Shown one piece after another: positions 32,523 through 42,245 of a stretch of DNA of 44,102 nt. Made by a program: the position numbers and the translations under genes. The notes under the pieces are model-generated. The model was given only the letters and a program-made list of their open reading frames with translations. It had not been told where the DNA came from and did no database searches. The stretch spans positions 1 through 44,102 of the forward strand of contig KN880636.1 in assembly GCA_000934385.1 (NCBI GenBank), written 5' to 3'. The first letter of the stretch is position 1; every line of letters begins with the position of its first letter. Source of the DNA: Cylindrobasidium torrendii FP15055 ss-10 (lineage: Eukaryota > Basidiomycota > Agaricomycetes > Agaricales > Physalacriaceae).

Positions 32523-32841
32523 GTATAATTTGACAAGAGACGACAGGGAGGGCCGTTAGGCAGCGGTTTGGAAGAGGGTATTAATTCATGGGTTTTGATG
32601 CTGCCTTGTAGGTCCTCCCGAGATTGTTGTTTATGTTTCTGTACAACCATGAACCTTACGATGCTTCATGATAATGTATACTATAATTCTGATGATTTTC
32701 TGCTCAATTCAAAGACACATCTGCTCTAAAAATCTGAGGGTTTCGTTGGGATTGGCAACTTCGTTAGGGCAATGAAGTAAGTATTCATTTCGTGAAAGCA
32801 AGCAAATAATAATTTAGGTAGAACAAAGGAGCAAATGCACA
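32523..32841. other. Convergent intergenic region
   Basis: 3' flanks of the sugar transporter (+) and the short secreted protein (-). No gene seen. Confidence 0.4.
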
Positions 32842-33384
32842 TTAGTCAGAGTCAAACTACATGCAAAAAGGATGTCAGCGCATTCCGTATGGGGAGAGAT
32901 CGGTACGCACGCAGTCGCCGCAGGCATCGCGGTCAGCCATGCAAATCGTGCCGGAGTCAGTGACTTCAACACGACCATTGACCGTGCCCTTCTCCTCTGA
33001 CTTGCACCCAAGAATCTGTCCGACGGCAGAGTGAACATCCTCCCCTATGAATTAAAAATTAGCATCCACTGAACGCGGACGCGTGAGTGGGAGCAACGTA
33101 CAAAGAGGGGTATTCCAGGACGTGTAGACGCAGCAGTTGCCGTAGCAAGCTGGGTTGTACTCGAGCGTCGTGCCGGAGTGGCACGTCGCGTCCCAAGTCG
33201 CGTCTTGGTAGTAGGGCCAGTTGTCGAAAAGGTGCTGGCAGTCGGCAAGCGTCGCGTCTCCCGCACCACCGCACTCAGGCTTGTTGGCGTTGTTGGTCTG
33301 GCGTGCGCTGATGGTGGCGTTGTTGAAGCTGGGTGCAGCAAAAGCGACAGAGGCGCAAAGGACAAAGGCGGCGAAAGACTTCAT
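32842..33384 (-). CDS. Small cysteine-rich secreted protein, short form
   Basis: Three exons (33102-33384, 32911-33044, 32842-32856, minus) encode 143 aa; the last exon is 15 nt. Residues 1-17 (MKSFAAFVLCASVAFAA) form a clear signal peptide. The mature part holds DATLADCQHLFDNW and ends in CGDCFDSD, with about ten cysteines. The module matches the N-terminal half of the divergent gene at 34303-35297: DATLxxCQxLxDNW, LGC/MGC followed by KGxVNG, and CGDCFD. The family was not recognised. An exported role (apoplast, cell surface or effector-like) is possible but only inferred. The upstream in-frame ORF lacks a better start, and 33384 gives the signal peptide directly. Confidence 0.75.
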
Positions 33385-33493
33385 GTTGAGGAAAGTAATG
33401 AAGAAGTTGTGTTGAAAGTGAAGAATGTGTGTCCGAGCTGGTGAATGTGAAGGGGAAATGTGCTCTAAGGACAAGCTACATTGTAGTGCCAGG

Positions 33494-33500
33494 TTTTATA
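33494..33500 (-). promoter_or_regulatory. TATA-like box, short secreted protein
   Basis: TATAAAA on the minus strand, about 110 bp upstream of the ATG at 33384. Confidence 0.45.
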
Positions 33501-34190
33501 GCATCATGCGGATAAATGGGACGTTCAAGCAAGGATGGTAGAAATCCCCAGATCTCTACACACGAGTTACAGGCGCTCCACTTGTTGGAGCATGGACTGT
33601 TCGAGGGCGTCTGGCTAAGAGTATTCTCGCTCAACTCGTTCGACTATTAGAGCAGGCTCCAAAGTACACATCAGAAGTCAACAATTGCCTGACATGCTCG
33701 AAACTTGCGATTTAATGCTTTGTATGATCGATGACGAGGCGGCTGTGTATGTGCAGGCGCGCGGGTCGAACCGACAACCTGTCAGTAAAAATCCTTGCGC
33801 ATTATCGGCACTCCGAACCGAGAGCGTCGTGCTGGAAGCGCACTACAGTATCACTCTGTCTGGCATTGCAGCTCTGAGGGTTGTGCGCTACTAAAAGCTA
33901 TGTTCCCTCGCGTTCGATGGGCTGCCACAGACACGCGTGAGTGCTTATGTAACAATTGATCCTCTTCCAGGTATGGTATCCCTCAGTGTGGTTCCTTCGA
34001 CCGACGACGTAGTGATGCGCCACTCAAGATGCTTCAGGTTTACGACGACTCCACGAACTTCAAACAATGACATGATGAGGCTCTACTCTCTCACGGTCTG
34101 AAACGGTGCCCATTTTCAAACTGACTTGTGCAATGTACTGGAGAAGCTTTTACAAGTGATGAGGGACCCCTAGTGCAGACCGGGCGACGG

Positions 34191-34198
34191 TATATAAG
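34191..34198 (+). promoter_or_regulatory. TATA-like box, long secreted protein
   Basis: TATATAAG on the plus strand, about 105 bp upstream of the ATG at 34303. Confidence 0.45.
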
Positions 34199-34302
34199 CT
34201 AGCCATCTTTTTGAAGGTGTCCCCAGCAGTCAGCTTTCTTTCATCTTGCACTCACTGCCTCCTCTTCGCTTCTTTTCCACATCTTCCACACTCTTCAACG
34301 CC

Positions 34303-35297
34303 ATGTTCGCCACTTCTATTTTGCTTTCTGCGGCGACTCTCGCCGTCCAGGCCGCTTCACCCGCTTCTTTGCCTGGCCTGCTCGCAATGCGCGACTGGTC
34401 CGAGCCCATTTCATGCGGTACTACCCAGGACGCGACGCTTTCTGCTTGCCAATCCCTGCTTGACAACTGGCAGCAAGACCTCCGCGACGACCTCCACTGC
34501 ACCTACCACGCTACGGGCTCTGCCTGGAACGTTGCCTCTGTTGAAGGCTGTACGTACGACTGTTTGTGTTATGATTTCTTCTGATTTTTGTTGTAGGCTC
34601 TGTCTACATCACCAACACCAATGCCGAGTCGAGCGCTGTCAAGGAGGCAGTCCAGGCTCTTATGGGATGCGCCGCAGCCGACAAGGGCAAGGTCAACGGA
34701 CTCACAACGTTGAGCGACGGATCCGGCGTGTGCATTGGTGGTAACGACGGATGCGGAGAGTGAGTACCCTGGAAAACAATTGGTTGGATAGTAGCTGACT
34801 ATTACCTTGCAGCTGCTTCGACGATGGCGACTTCAACCCTCCCAGCGACGAGCGCTCCGTTGACAAGCGCCAAAAGGCGGACATTGCGGGCAGCATTGCG
34901 GAGCTCGTCAACGCCATTCTCGACGGTCACAGCGCCGATGACACTGCCCGCGCGAACACTGTCAAGAATGTCTACAGCGGTCTCGCTGACGAGTACAAGA
35001 GGAACGTCGTCGTATGCCACACAGACCATGAGGCAAACTTTGAGGGTGTCGAGGGCACCGACTGGTACCACGAGCACTTCGAGGTTGACATCCAGATTGG
35101 TGGCACCATCGGCTATGAGGTATTTGTTCTGCTATTGTTGGCTGTGCAAGTATTGACTCTTTCTGCAGGTGTACGTTGGCAAGGCTGGTACGTTCAAGCG
35201 CAACGGTGATGGAGGCGAGATCAACTGGGGCTGGAGCGGTGTCCTCGCAAAGGACTCGGAAGAAGATGGCTCTCTTCTGACCTTCGCCACCCGTTAA
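34303..35297 (+). CDS. Two-module secreted protein, long form, with dibasic junction
   Basis: Four exons (34303-34549, 34597-34759, 34813-35119, 35169-35297) encode 281 aa. A signal peptide covers about residues 1-17 (MFATSILLSAATLAVQA). Residues about 35-142 are the same cysteine-containing module as the short protein at 32842-33384 (DATLSACQSLLDNW, KGKVNG, CGDCFD). A linker (NPPSDERSVDKR) ends in Lys155-Arg156, a possible Kex2 site. Residues 157-281 form a second, nearly cysteine-free module with VVVCHTDHEANFEG, IQIGGTIGYEVYVG and EINWGWSGVL. Neither module belongs to a family I can name. Secretion is well supported; function is unknown and no toxin family was recognised. Confidence 0.8.
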
Positions 35298-35518
35298 ACA
35301 CCCCAACGGCTTCCCTTTCATAACACTCTGCATTATTTATGTACTTTACACATCCATCCATATAAGATTTATTTTGCGACGACTTCAAAAGTTCATGCCT
35401 TCGGGACACGCTCACAAGATGGGAAATCGAGTTAATGTATGAGAATTGATTGAAGCGCCTATTGTCTAAGACAGTATAATGTCGACAATTGCTAGAACTG
35501 TTGGTGCACTTTACATGT

Positions 35519-36412
35519 TCAGACTTTACTATGAATCTCCGCGATGTTCTCTCCGTCAATCGAGGTCTCTCCCGAGCTCACAACACGCTCGACTTCTGCG
35601 CCAATCTCATTGTCTCCAGCCAGGAGGTCGACCCATCCGCCTTTCCAACCGTTCTGTACAGCTTCGAGCAAGCGTGCCGCCGTCTCCGCCACATCCTCAC
35701 GGGGAACATCGCCCACACCCTTGGTCTTTCCAAGGTGAACCTTCCCCGTCCCCTCCCTCTCCGCCAACCATCCAGGTCGAAGAATGACTGTCTTTATCGC
35801 CGGGCGCGCGTCGTCATTTTCCCTCTTGTGAGTAAGCGCGGTCAGCAGTTCGTCGGCGTTGATCTTGGCTTGGAAGTACGCCGCCAGAATACCGCCCTCG
35901 CTGTTCATCTGCACAGTCCCCGCCCATTCCTCATCCGACCACCACGACGGCTTGCTGCGCCTAGAGTTATTGGCGGACACCATGAGGAAAGTGGTAACGC
36001 CGTCCGTGGCCGCAGCGGCGCGAATGAAGGCAGCAGCCGCGAGATAGTCGATCTGATGCGTACGCTCGTCGCCTCCTTTCCCGCCCGCACCTAGGGCGAT
36101 GATGAGTCGGTCTTTGTTAATCGAAGACTGACAAAACTAAGACGTACCTGCACTCCAGACGACCCAGGTCGGCCTGACCGTGTCGATGACCGCCTGCGCA
36201 GCTTCCTGAGTCGAAATCTCCGCGAGATCAGACACTAAGACGTTGAGTGCGCCCTTAGCGGCGTTTGGAGCGGCGGCATGGATGTCGGCTTCGTGGTCCG
36301 GGTTACGAACGACGCTAGTGACGGTCCAACCGCGAGAAATAAGGCGCGGCGTCAGGTAGAGCGCAATCTTGCCGTGGCCACCGAGCAGAAGGATATGTGG
36401 GCTTGTTGACAT
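35519..36412 (-). CDS. Atypical SDR, NAD(P)-binding Rossmann protein
   Basis: Two exons (36148-36412, 35519-36090, minus) encode 278 aa. An N-terminal Rossmann motif (ILLLGGHGKIALYL) and WVVWSAG are followed by a YxxxK motif (YFQAKINADELL) and VILRPGWLAEREGTGKV, the pattern of the NAD(P)-binding atypical SDR group with GGHGK-type loops. Exon 1 ends one base into a Gly codon, giving WSAGGAGGKGGDE after splicing. Soluble, probably cytosolic. The group includes redox sensors and reductases; a specific reaction cannot be assigned. Spacing to the secreted protein's stop is about 220 bp (convergent). Confidence 0.8.
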
Positions 36413-37120
36413 AGTAGTGTGAAATTTGGAAAGACTGAGAGAATAATGCAGACAATGCGATGGATGGGCTTCTTAAATACTGCATAATATGGTGAGTCAC
36501 TGCTTCTTTGCGGCAAGCGTCCGGTCGTCTGAGCCAGTATGTCCAGACATCATTCTAGCATTTGCACGGGTAGATGCTCAGCGGATAACTAGACGATGAA
36601 CTTGTGCTCACTGATCATTGAAATTCGGACATCCGACCGCTTTCGATGCTAGTCGTCTTGTCTTCGTGGTATGGGATGCATTCAAAAATTAGAAAGATCA
36701 GCGCGTGCTTTACTCGAGAGTCTGTCAGCCAATTGAAATAATTTGTCAGTCATTGTACCATCTTGCGGGAGAACACAAGAACATCTGCTCTTGGAGGACT
36801 CCATCATTATGTTCCCTTTTCGGACGACTTCATCTCTCGGCCCCGTACCAATCCTGTACCGAGCCGCATGCGAATGACTCAGAACAACAGACCAAATTGC
36901 ATCCTACTTATATTACACGCCATAACGGGTATCATCGATGTTAAGGCGCTGTGTCTTATCCAATGTTTTCTCTGCAGAGGTAACGAGTCAGTTCTTACAT
37001 TGTGCTGACTCAGACGATCGAGAAGATCGCAGCACAGGGAAGCAAAATAATTGGCATATAAAAAGGTCAAGAATCGTAGCAAAGTATCAGATTGAAAGGG
37101 TTTCAGCAACAATCACTATA
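36413..37120. other. Intergenic, no gene seen
   Basis: Promoter side of the atypical SDR, then AT-rich sequence without a supportable gene. Confidence 0.4.
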
Positions 37121-37646
37121 CTAGATACTAGTATTCAACCGGGTAGTGTGTGCTTTGGACGAAGCGGGCATGCCTTGTCTCGATGCCGACGCTAAGTTGT
37201 GCCGGAAGTCCTTCCCACAACCCGGCAGACAAGAATAACGTCGGCCATGGTGCACGGCTTGTATGTGAACTGGGATGAAAAAATCGGCACAAACTCGATG
37301 TAGTAGTGGAATAATGCGGAAATGTACCTTTTCTGGTCCTCTCGTTCATGTAGACCTCCGGGGCATTGTAAGTGTATGTATGCTCTCTGCCAAAGGGAGG
37401 CTGGGCTGTAGATGCCTCGGCGTTGAAAAGCATGTTGGCAATGCTTATGACGATTTGAAAAGTAGAAGACTGGTTGCCCAGCGAATCCACGGTTGGGGAT
37501 TCAGAACTCGAGATGGTGATGGGAGTCTGCAGACTAGCAGTGGGCGTCCGATCCGGGTGTTGATGCAGATGAAGGAAACGAATTCGAAGGCGGGAACGAC
37601 ATATCCTTGCACAGCACACGAGGTTCCCAAAAGACAGCTTCTCCAC
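37121..37646 (-). CDS. Possible zinc-finger gene fragment, perhaps decayed
   Basis: A minus-strand frame is open over about 520 bp. It begins without an ATG, just after a plausible acceptor. It is Ser/Thr/Pro-rich and then gives YMNERTRK. Removing a possible 57-60 nt intron (donor at about 37327) joins this to VHIQAVHHGRRYSCLPGCGKDF, which looks like the end of one C2H2 finger, its linker, and the start of another (C-x4-C-G-K-x-F). The first finger lacks its cysteines and the second lacks the histidine pair, so either the gene is decayed or the model is wrong. Distant likeness to the 28184-29302 gene is limited to the YSC-x4-C pattern. Confidence 0.25.
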
Positions 37647-38042
37647 TGAGTATGTACAATTCGAGATAGACCGGGCTCCTGATGATCCTGGCTAAGAGGT
37701 TAGAAGCTAGGATAGGGTTATCAAGCGGGCCGTAGAGAGCGAGCCAATTTTATGCACTGATTGTCAATCCCGGAGATCTATGAGTTGGCGCAGAGTCCTC
37801 CCCAGCACCTCTGGTCATCAGGCAAGGACTCTGCCCGTGCAACTGGAGTTGAACGGCGACCAGCATGGCCAAGGCCAAGGCCAGACTCATGGAAGGCTAA
37901 TACCCTATTTCAGTTGAACAACCGCGTCAGACCGACTGTACAACGCCACGAATATCAAGAGCGGTGTGTAACTTTAAGATGACCATGATGGGCCCCTTTC
38001 GGATTTTGCCGAACGCGTCCTTGCTTTCCACCCGCCGTGATC
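37647..38042. other. Intergenic upstream of NUP49
   Basis: Nucleoporin promoter side; no gene seen. Confidence 0.4.
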
Positions 38043-40110
38043 ATGGCGTTCGCCACAAAGTGAGCATTTACAGCATCCAGCCGGTATTTCGCCGTCCAAC
38101 TGGGTCGCATATCACTTCGTACCAATGCTCATGCAATTCCTAGCTCGTCCGCTTTTGGCTTAAAGCCCGCGACCAGCGCGTTTGGATCCACAACATCGTC
38201 CCCATCCGTCTTCGGGGCCACAAACACTGGTGGCAGCTTATTTGGAGGCGGAAACACGCAGCAGCAGGGTGCAGGTACAAGCCTGTTCGGCCAACCTGCG
38301 AACACGAACGTTGGCGGTGGGGCGTTTGGAAGTACGGGCACGAACACGGCGAACACAGGTGGAGGATTGTTCGGTGGCCAGCAACAACAACAGCAACAGC
38401 AACAGCCAGCACAGGGTGGAAGCCTGTTCGGCGGCACTACCACCAACAATAACACCGGTGGAGGGCTTTTTGGCCAAAACAACGCGTCGAACACGAACAC
38501 TGGCGGTGGTCTCTTCGGCAACACCAACAACAATCAGCAGCAGCAACAGCAGGGCACAGGAGGCGGGGGACTGTTTGGAAGTACGAGCAATACCGGCGGG
38601 GGTGGACTGTTTGGCTCGACGAACACAAACACCAATACGGGAGGCGGAGGTGGCTTATTTGGATCGTCCAACACGAACACTGGTGGCGGCCTCTTCGGGA
38701 GCACGAATACCAACACCAACACGACCGGCGGTGGTAGTCTGTTCGGGAACAACAACAACACGGCAAACACAAACACTGGCGGTGGCCTCTTCGGCCAATC
38801 GTCGAACACGGGCAACACAGGCGGCGGGTTATTTGGACAGTCTTCGAATACCAACACCGGCGGAGGACTTTTCGGCAATGCCAACAACCAACAGCAACAA
38901 CAGAGTGGTGGTGGAGGTCTCTTTGGTGGCGGTCAAAATCAGCAGCAAGGTGGAGGGCTGTTTGGCGGTGGGCAGAATCAGCAACAGCAACAAGGAGGAG
39001 GGTTGTTCGGCACTACGATGAGTACTACAATGTGCGTAATTCTCCACTTTCACGGTTACATAGCCTCCTCCCTCGCGCTCGCCTTGCTCTGCACGCATTC
39101 CGACTGACTCTCTGCAGGACACCCACTCAACAATCTGCCGTACTGTTTACTAAGGCATCAAAATTCAACGACCTGAACCCAGACTTGCAGCGACAGTTCC
39201 AAAGCATAGAGTGCGTTCATCAGTTCCCATTCGCAGACCCAACTTTGTCTTCGCGTTGATAATACACCCTGTGTTATTTCGGTCATGTCTTTTTGAGAAC
39301 ATAGCATACTAACGCCGCGCAGAGAGCACATCAACAGCCAAGTAGCGATTGGCAAGGAGCTCAAGGGCCAGAAACTTGGCGAGGAGGCAGGCAAGAGTCA
39401 CGAACAATTGAGAGCGTTCCACAAGGTGTGTACTTGCCTGCGCAGGGCTTTCCCCGCTCTGCACTTCTTCGTTTCGATGTTCAACTTGGAGCTAATGTCC
39501 CACAGGACCTTCTCAACGCGTTGACTCTTATTCGGGCGGACTACAATCAGACTAAAGATCTCAAAACGCGGACGGACCAGGCGGTGCAGGACACGATTGT
39601 GGCCATGCGCGTTGTCGATGCGCACAAAACACAACAAGTGAACCACATATACTTGAGGGACCATGCCTCATTCCCATACGAGTACGTTCTTTTCATCGTT
39701 CTCCCCACTACTCTATGCTCACTGGACACAGATACTTTACCCGCATTACCCTCGAAGCGCAGGATAAGCTCTCTTGGTGTCGAACCACGATGGAACAAAT
39801 TGAACGAAAATTGTCTTCATTGGCGTCGTCGTCGCAAGGCGCGACACTCACACCCGCATCCATCAGCGCGACCATCCAGGCGCAGCACGCGACGTTCTTG
39901 GCGTTGGCAAGTACGACGGCAGCGCTGGACGGGGAGCTGCAGAAGATCAAGGTGTTGTATAGGCAGTTGTGGCGGGAGAGAGTAGGGAGTGCGAGGGATC
40001 CGTTCAACGAGTTGGATGATGTAGGCGGGACTGCTGGTGGGAAGAATGGCGACCTTGGGTTGAGTAAGTTGGGGATGGGTGCGAGTATGATGGGTATGAG
40101 TACGAGATGA
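38043..40110 (+). CDS. NUP49: GLFG nucleoporin, Nup49 (Nup58) type
   Basis: Six exons (38043-38059, 38144-39031, 39118-39210, 39323-39425, 39506-39681, 39732-40110) encode 551 aa. After a 17-nt first exon (MAFAT), residues to about 303 are an FG domain with 13 GLFG and four SLFG motifs separated by Asn/Thr/Gln/Gly spacers, including Gln runs. Residues about 304-551 form the coiled-coil part ([59 protein letters not shown]) that in yeast Nup49 assembles with Nsp1 and Nup57 in the central channel. The FG part makes the permeability barrier and binds transport receptors. Phase and repeat continuity support every junction. The long antisense frames across the FG part are a by-product of its codon repeats. 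Confidence 0.92.
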
Positions 40111-40692
40111 ATGTAGGCTAGTATTTGTTGTGTTCTTCGCTGTATCGATATCTGCTTTTCGTTGCGTTGCACATCATGGGATTATGCGGCTGGATAGATG
40201 GGTGAGGCCTTGAGGTGCGACGTTCGAAATGGATATTAAGCAGACTGTTCCACATAATAGATTGTGCATGTTACCAGACGAGCACTCGCAAGCCAAGACT
40301 CTCATGTTTGTGGAACTGTGCGTGTTGCCCTGTTTGCGTTCGAAAATCATTGGTAGTCGCCCTTTCCCAATGTTGATTCTGCGCTCAGTTTGTCGAGCGT
40401 CAAGCATCATCGGACCGATGACAACGCTTCAATCACAGAAGATGACTGGTGACAGATGGAATGATCTCTAAGCATATTGTCCAGACGGAAAGCAAGAGTC
40501 CGTTAGCCCCCCCTACGCACAGTGCCACAGTTGTCCGTAGGACGGTATCCCATTGTTTTCGGCGACTGGCATTTCCCGATCGATCGGCATTCGGGTCCTA
40601 GTGAACATTCAGGGTCAGCCGGCCGGCAGGCGCGTTTAAAAGCAAGAACTTGAAGTGAGACTTTCTTCAGCATCTTTTCCACCTTTACAGTC
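40111..40692. other. Intergenic with start of a duplicated block
   Basis: From about 40380 the sequence is recognisably repeated from about 41925, for example at 40411-40440 and 41962-41991. This is the upstream part of the tandem duplication that carries the two NmrA-like genes. Confidence 0.6.
40576..40587. promoter_or_regulatory. 12-bp palindrome upstream of first NmrA-like gene
   Basis: CCGATCGATCGG, a perfect palindrome 106 bp before the ATG at 40693. The same element with matching flanks stands at 42117-42128 before the second copy. It could be a dimeric factor's binding site or simply part of the duplicated block. Confidence 0.4.
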
Positions 40693-41788
40693 ATGCCTTC
40701 CGAAGATAAACCTCTTGTTCTCGTCGTCGGCGCGACTGGATACACCGGCAGGACGGTTGTGCAACACCTTCTCGAGAGTGGTGAATATGTGGGCCTCATT
40801 TGTTGAATTTGCTCCTTTTTCTAAATGCTTTTGGGATAGCGCGTTGCTATGCTTGTTCGAGAGAAGTCACTCGAAAAGCCCGCCGTGAAGGAATTCAAGT
40901 CTGCTGGAGCGGAAGTTCGCATCGGGGACATATCCCAGCCGCAAAACGTCCTCGAAGAACATCTGAAGGGTGTCGACATCCTCGTTATCCTGACCATCGC
41001 TATGGTCGATCAGAGGCCAATTCTGCGCGCAGCGAAGCAGGTCGGTACTCTTAAGCGTGTCGTACCGTCCGACTTTGGTCCTACGGCCCCACGAGGCGTC
41101 ATGGACATGCACGACAAAGTTCGTAATTCTTTTCTACATTGATCTTGATGCTGATCGTCTTCTTAGAAATTGGATTTACGCGAGTACATCAAGGAGCTTG
41201 GCCTTCCATACACCTTCATTGAAGTCGGTTGGTGGCTTCCGAGCATCCTCCCATGTGCGCATGGGGCTGAGAGCAGCCCAGTTGCCCCCAAGAACCGTGT
41301 CGGGAACCAGGACAGGAAGACCATTATTTCGACTTGGCAGACCATCGGACTTCTGACCGCCAAAGTCTTGAACGATCCGCGCACTCTCAACCAGGTTGTC
41401 GTTGTACACGACGGCGAGATGTCTCCAAAGGAGGCTTTCGCGTTGGGCGAGAAAGTCACAGGCGAGGACTTCTCTGATTATGAAAAGGTGTGTCCCGCCA
41501 AGTAGCAGACTATTCAACGGACTCACATATCCTGTCTAGATCCCCGACGAGGTTATACTGGAGCGGACGAAGAGCACAGATCTTGTCACCAAACTCTGCA
41601 ACCAGTACTTCGTCAGTTTGTTTATCCGTGGTGACAATGTCCTGTCGGAAGCCAAGGCCCGCGGTGCACTCGATGCGCGCGCATTGTACCCCGATGTGCC
41701 GTATCCTGATTTGGAGGCGGTGGCGAAAGGTATCTACAAGAATCCGTATAACCCAGACGTTAGTGTAGTCGATGGAATGACCTTGTAA
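40693..41788 (+). CDS. NmrA/isoflavone-reductase-like NAD(P)-dependent protein, copy 1
   Basis: Four exons (40693-40788, 40840-41118, 41167-41487, 41540-41788) encode 314 aa, the usual size. The N-terminal dinucleotide motif is VVGATGYTGRTV (12-23), followed by MLVREKS, GDISQPQNVLEEHLKGVDIL and LKRVVPSDFGP, all typical of the isoflavone-reductase/phenylcoumaran-reductase-like NmrA group. KLDLREYIKEL supplies the conserved Lys region, then GLPYTFIEVGWW. It is a soluble Rossmann-fold reductase; fungal members act on varied aromatic or secondary metabolites or serve as redox sensors. Intron 1 uses a weak donor (GTGGGC) where copy 2 has GTAAGT. Substrate unknown. Confidence 0.9.
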
Positions 41789-42245
41789 TGTATGAAGCCA
41801 AGGTATTTAAGACGAAATGATGTGGAATACAGTTCCGTGAAGTTGAAATCGAATTCGAGGCGTTATAAATCTGCTCTTCTACTAGGGATTATGTGGCTGG
41901 ACAAACGCCGATGTGATCATCGATTTTGCGTTCAGTTTGACTAGTCACTAATAAGCACCACCGGGCCGATGACAACGCTTCAATTACAGAGGATGATATA
42001 TAACATGTATTTCTCTCTAAGCATGGCCTACAAGCGGAAAGCAAGAGGAAATTAGTCTTCCCTACTCGCAGAGCTACAGTTGTCTGTATCCCATTGTTCT
42101 CGGCAACTAGCATTTCCCGATCGATCGGCATTCGTGTCCTGACAAGTCAACCCACCAAGCAGCCGCGTTACCTACCAAGCAACCGCGTTTAAGAGCGAGG
42201 AATAACGAGAAGAAGTTCTACAAACCTTTCTTCCTTTTCACAATC
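41789..42245. other. Spacer between the NmrA-like copies
   Basis: 3' flank of copy 1, then the duplicated promoter block of copy 2 from about 41925. No other gene. Confidence 0.5.
42117..42128. promoter_or_regulatory. 12-bp palindrome upstream of second NmrA-like gene
   Basis: CCGATCGATCGG, 118 bp before the ATG at 42246. The flanks (CATTTC before, CATTCG after) are shared with the element at 40576-40587 although nearby sequence has diverged. Confidence 0.4.

Larger units (their letters stand above)
33385..34302. promoter_or_regulatory. Shared divergent promoter region of the secreted-protein pair
   Basis: About 920 bp between two outward-facing related genes. TATA-like boxes lie about 110 bp before each ATG: TATAAAA at 33494-33500 (minus) and TATATAAG at 34191-34198 (plus). 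No gene is supported between them. Confidence 0.5.

Noticed and set aside
33755..33800. tRNA T-arm-like string (GGTCGAACC)
   Set aside because: The flanking bases do not form a 5-bp T stem and no D or anticodon arm is found on either strand.
34303..35297. Assignment of the long secreted protein to a killer-toxin family because of its Kex2-like site
   Set aside because: A signal peptide and a dibasic site are not specific, and neither module matches a toxin family I can recognise.
37275..37649. Plus-strand 124-codon ORF
   Set aside because: No motif; the opposite strand gives a weak but better coding hint.
38437..38887. Antisense open frames rich in Cys, Pro and Val opposite the nucleoporin FG region
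   Set aside because: They mirror the Gly/Asn/Thr codon repeats of NUP49 and have no independent support.
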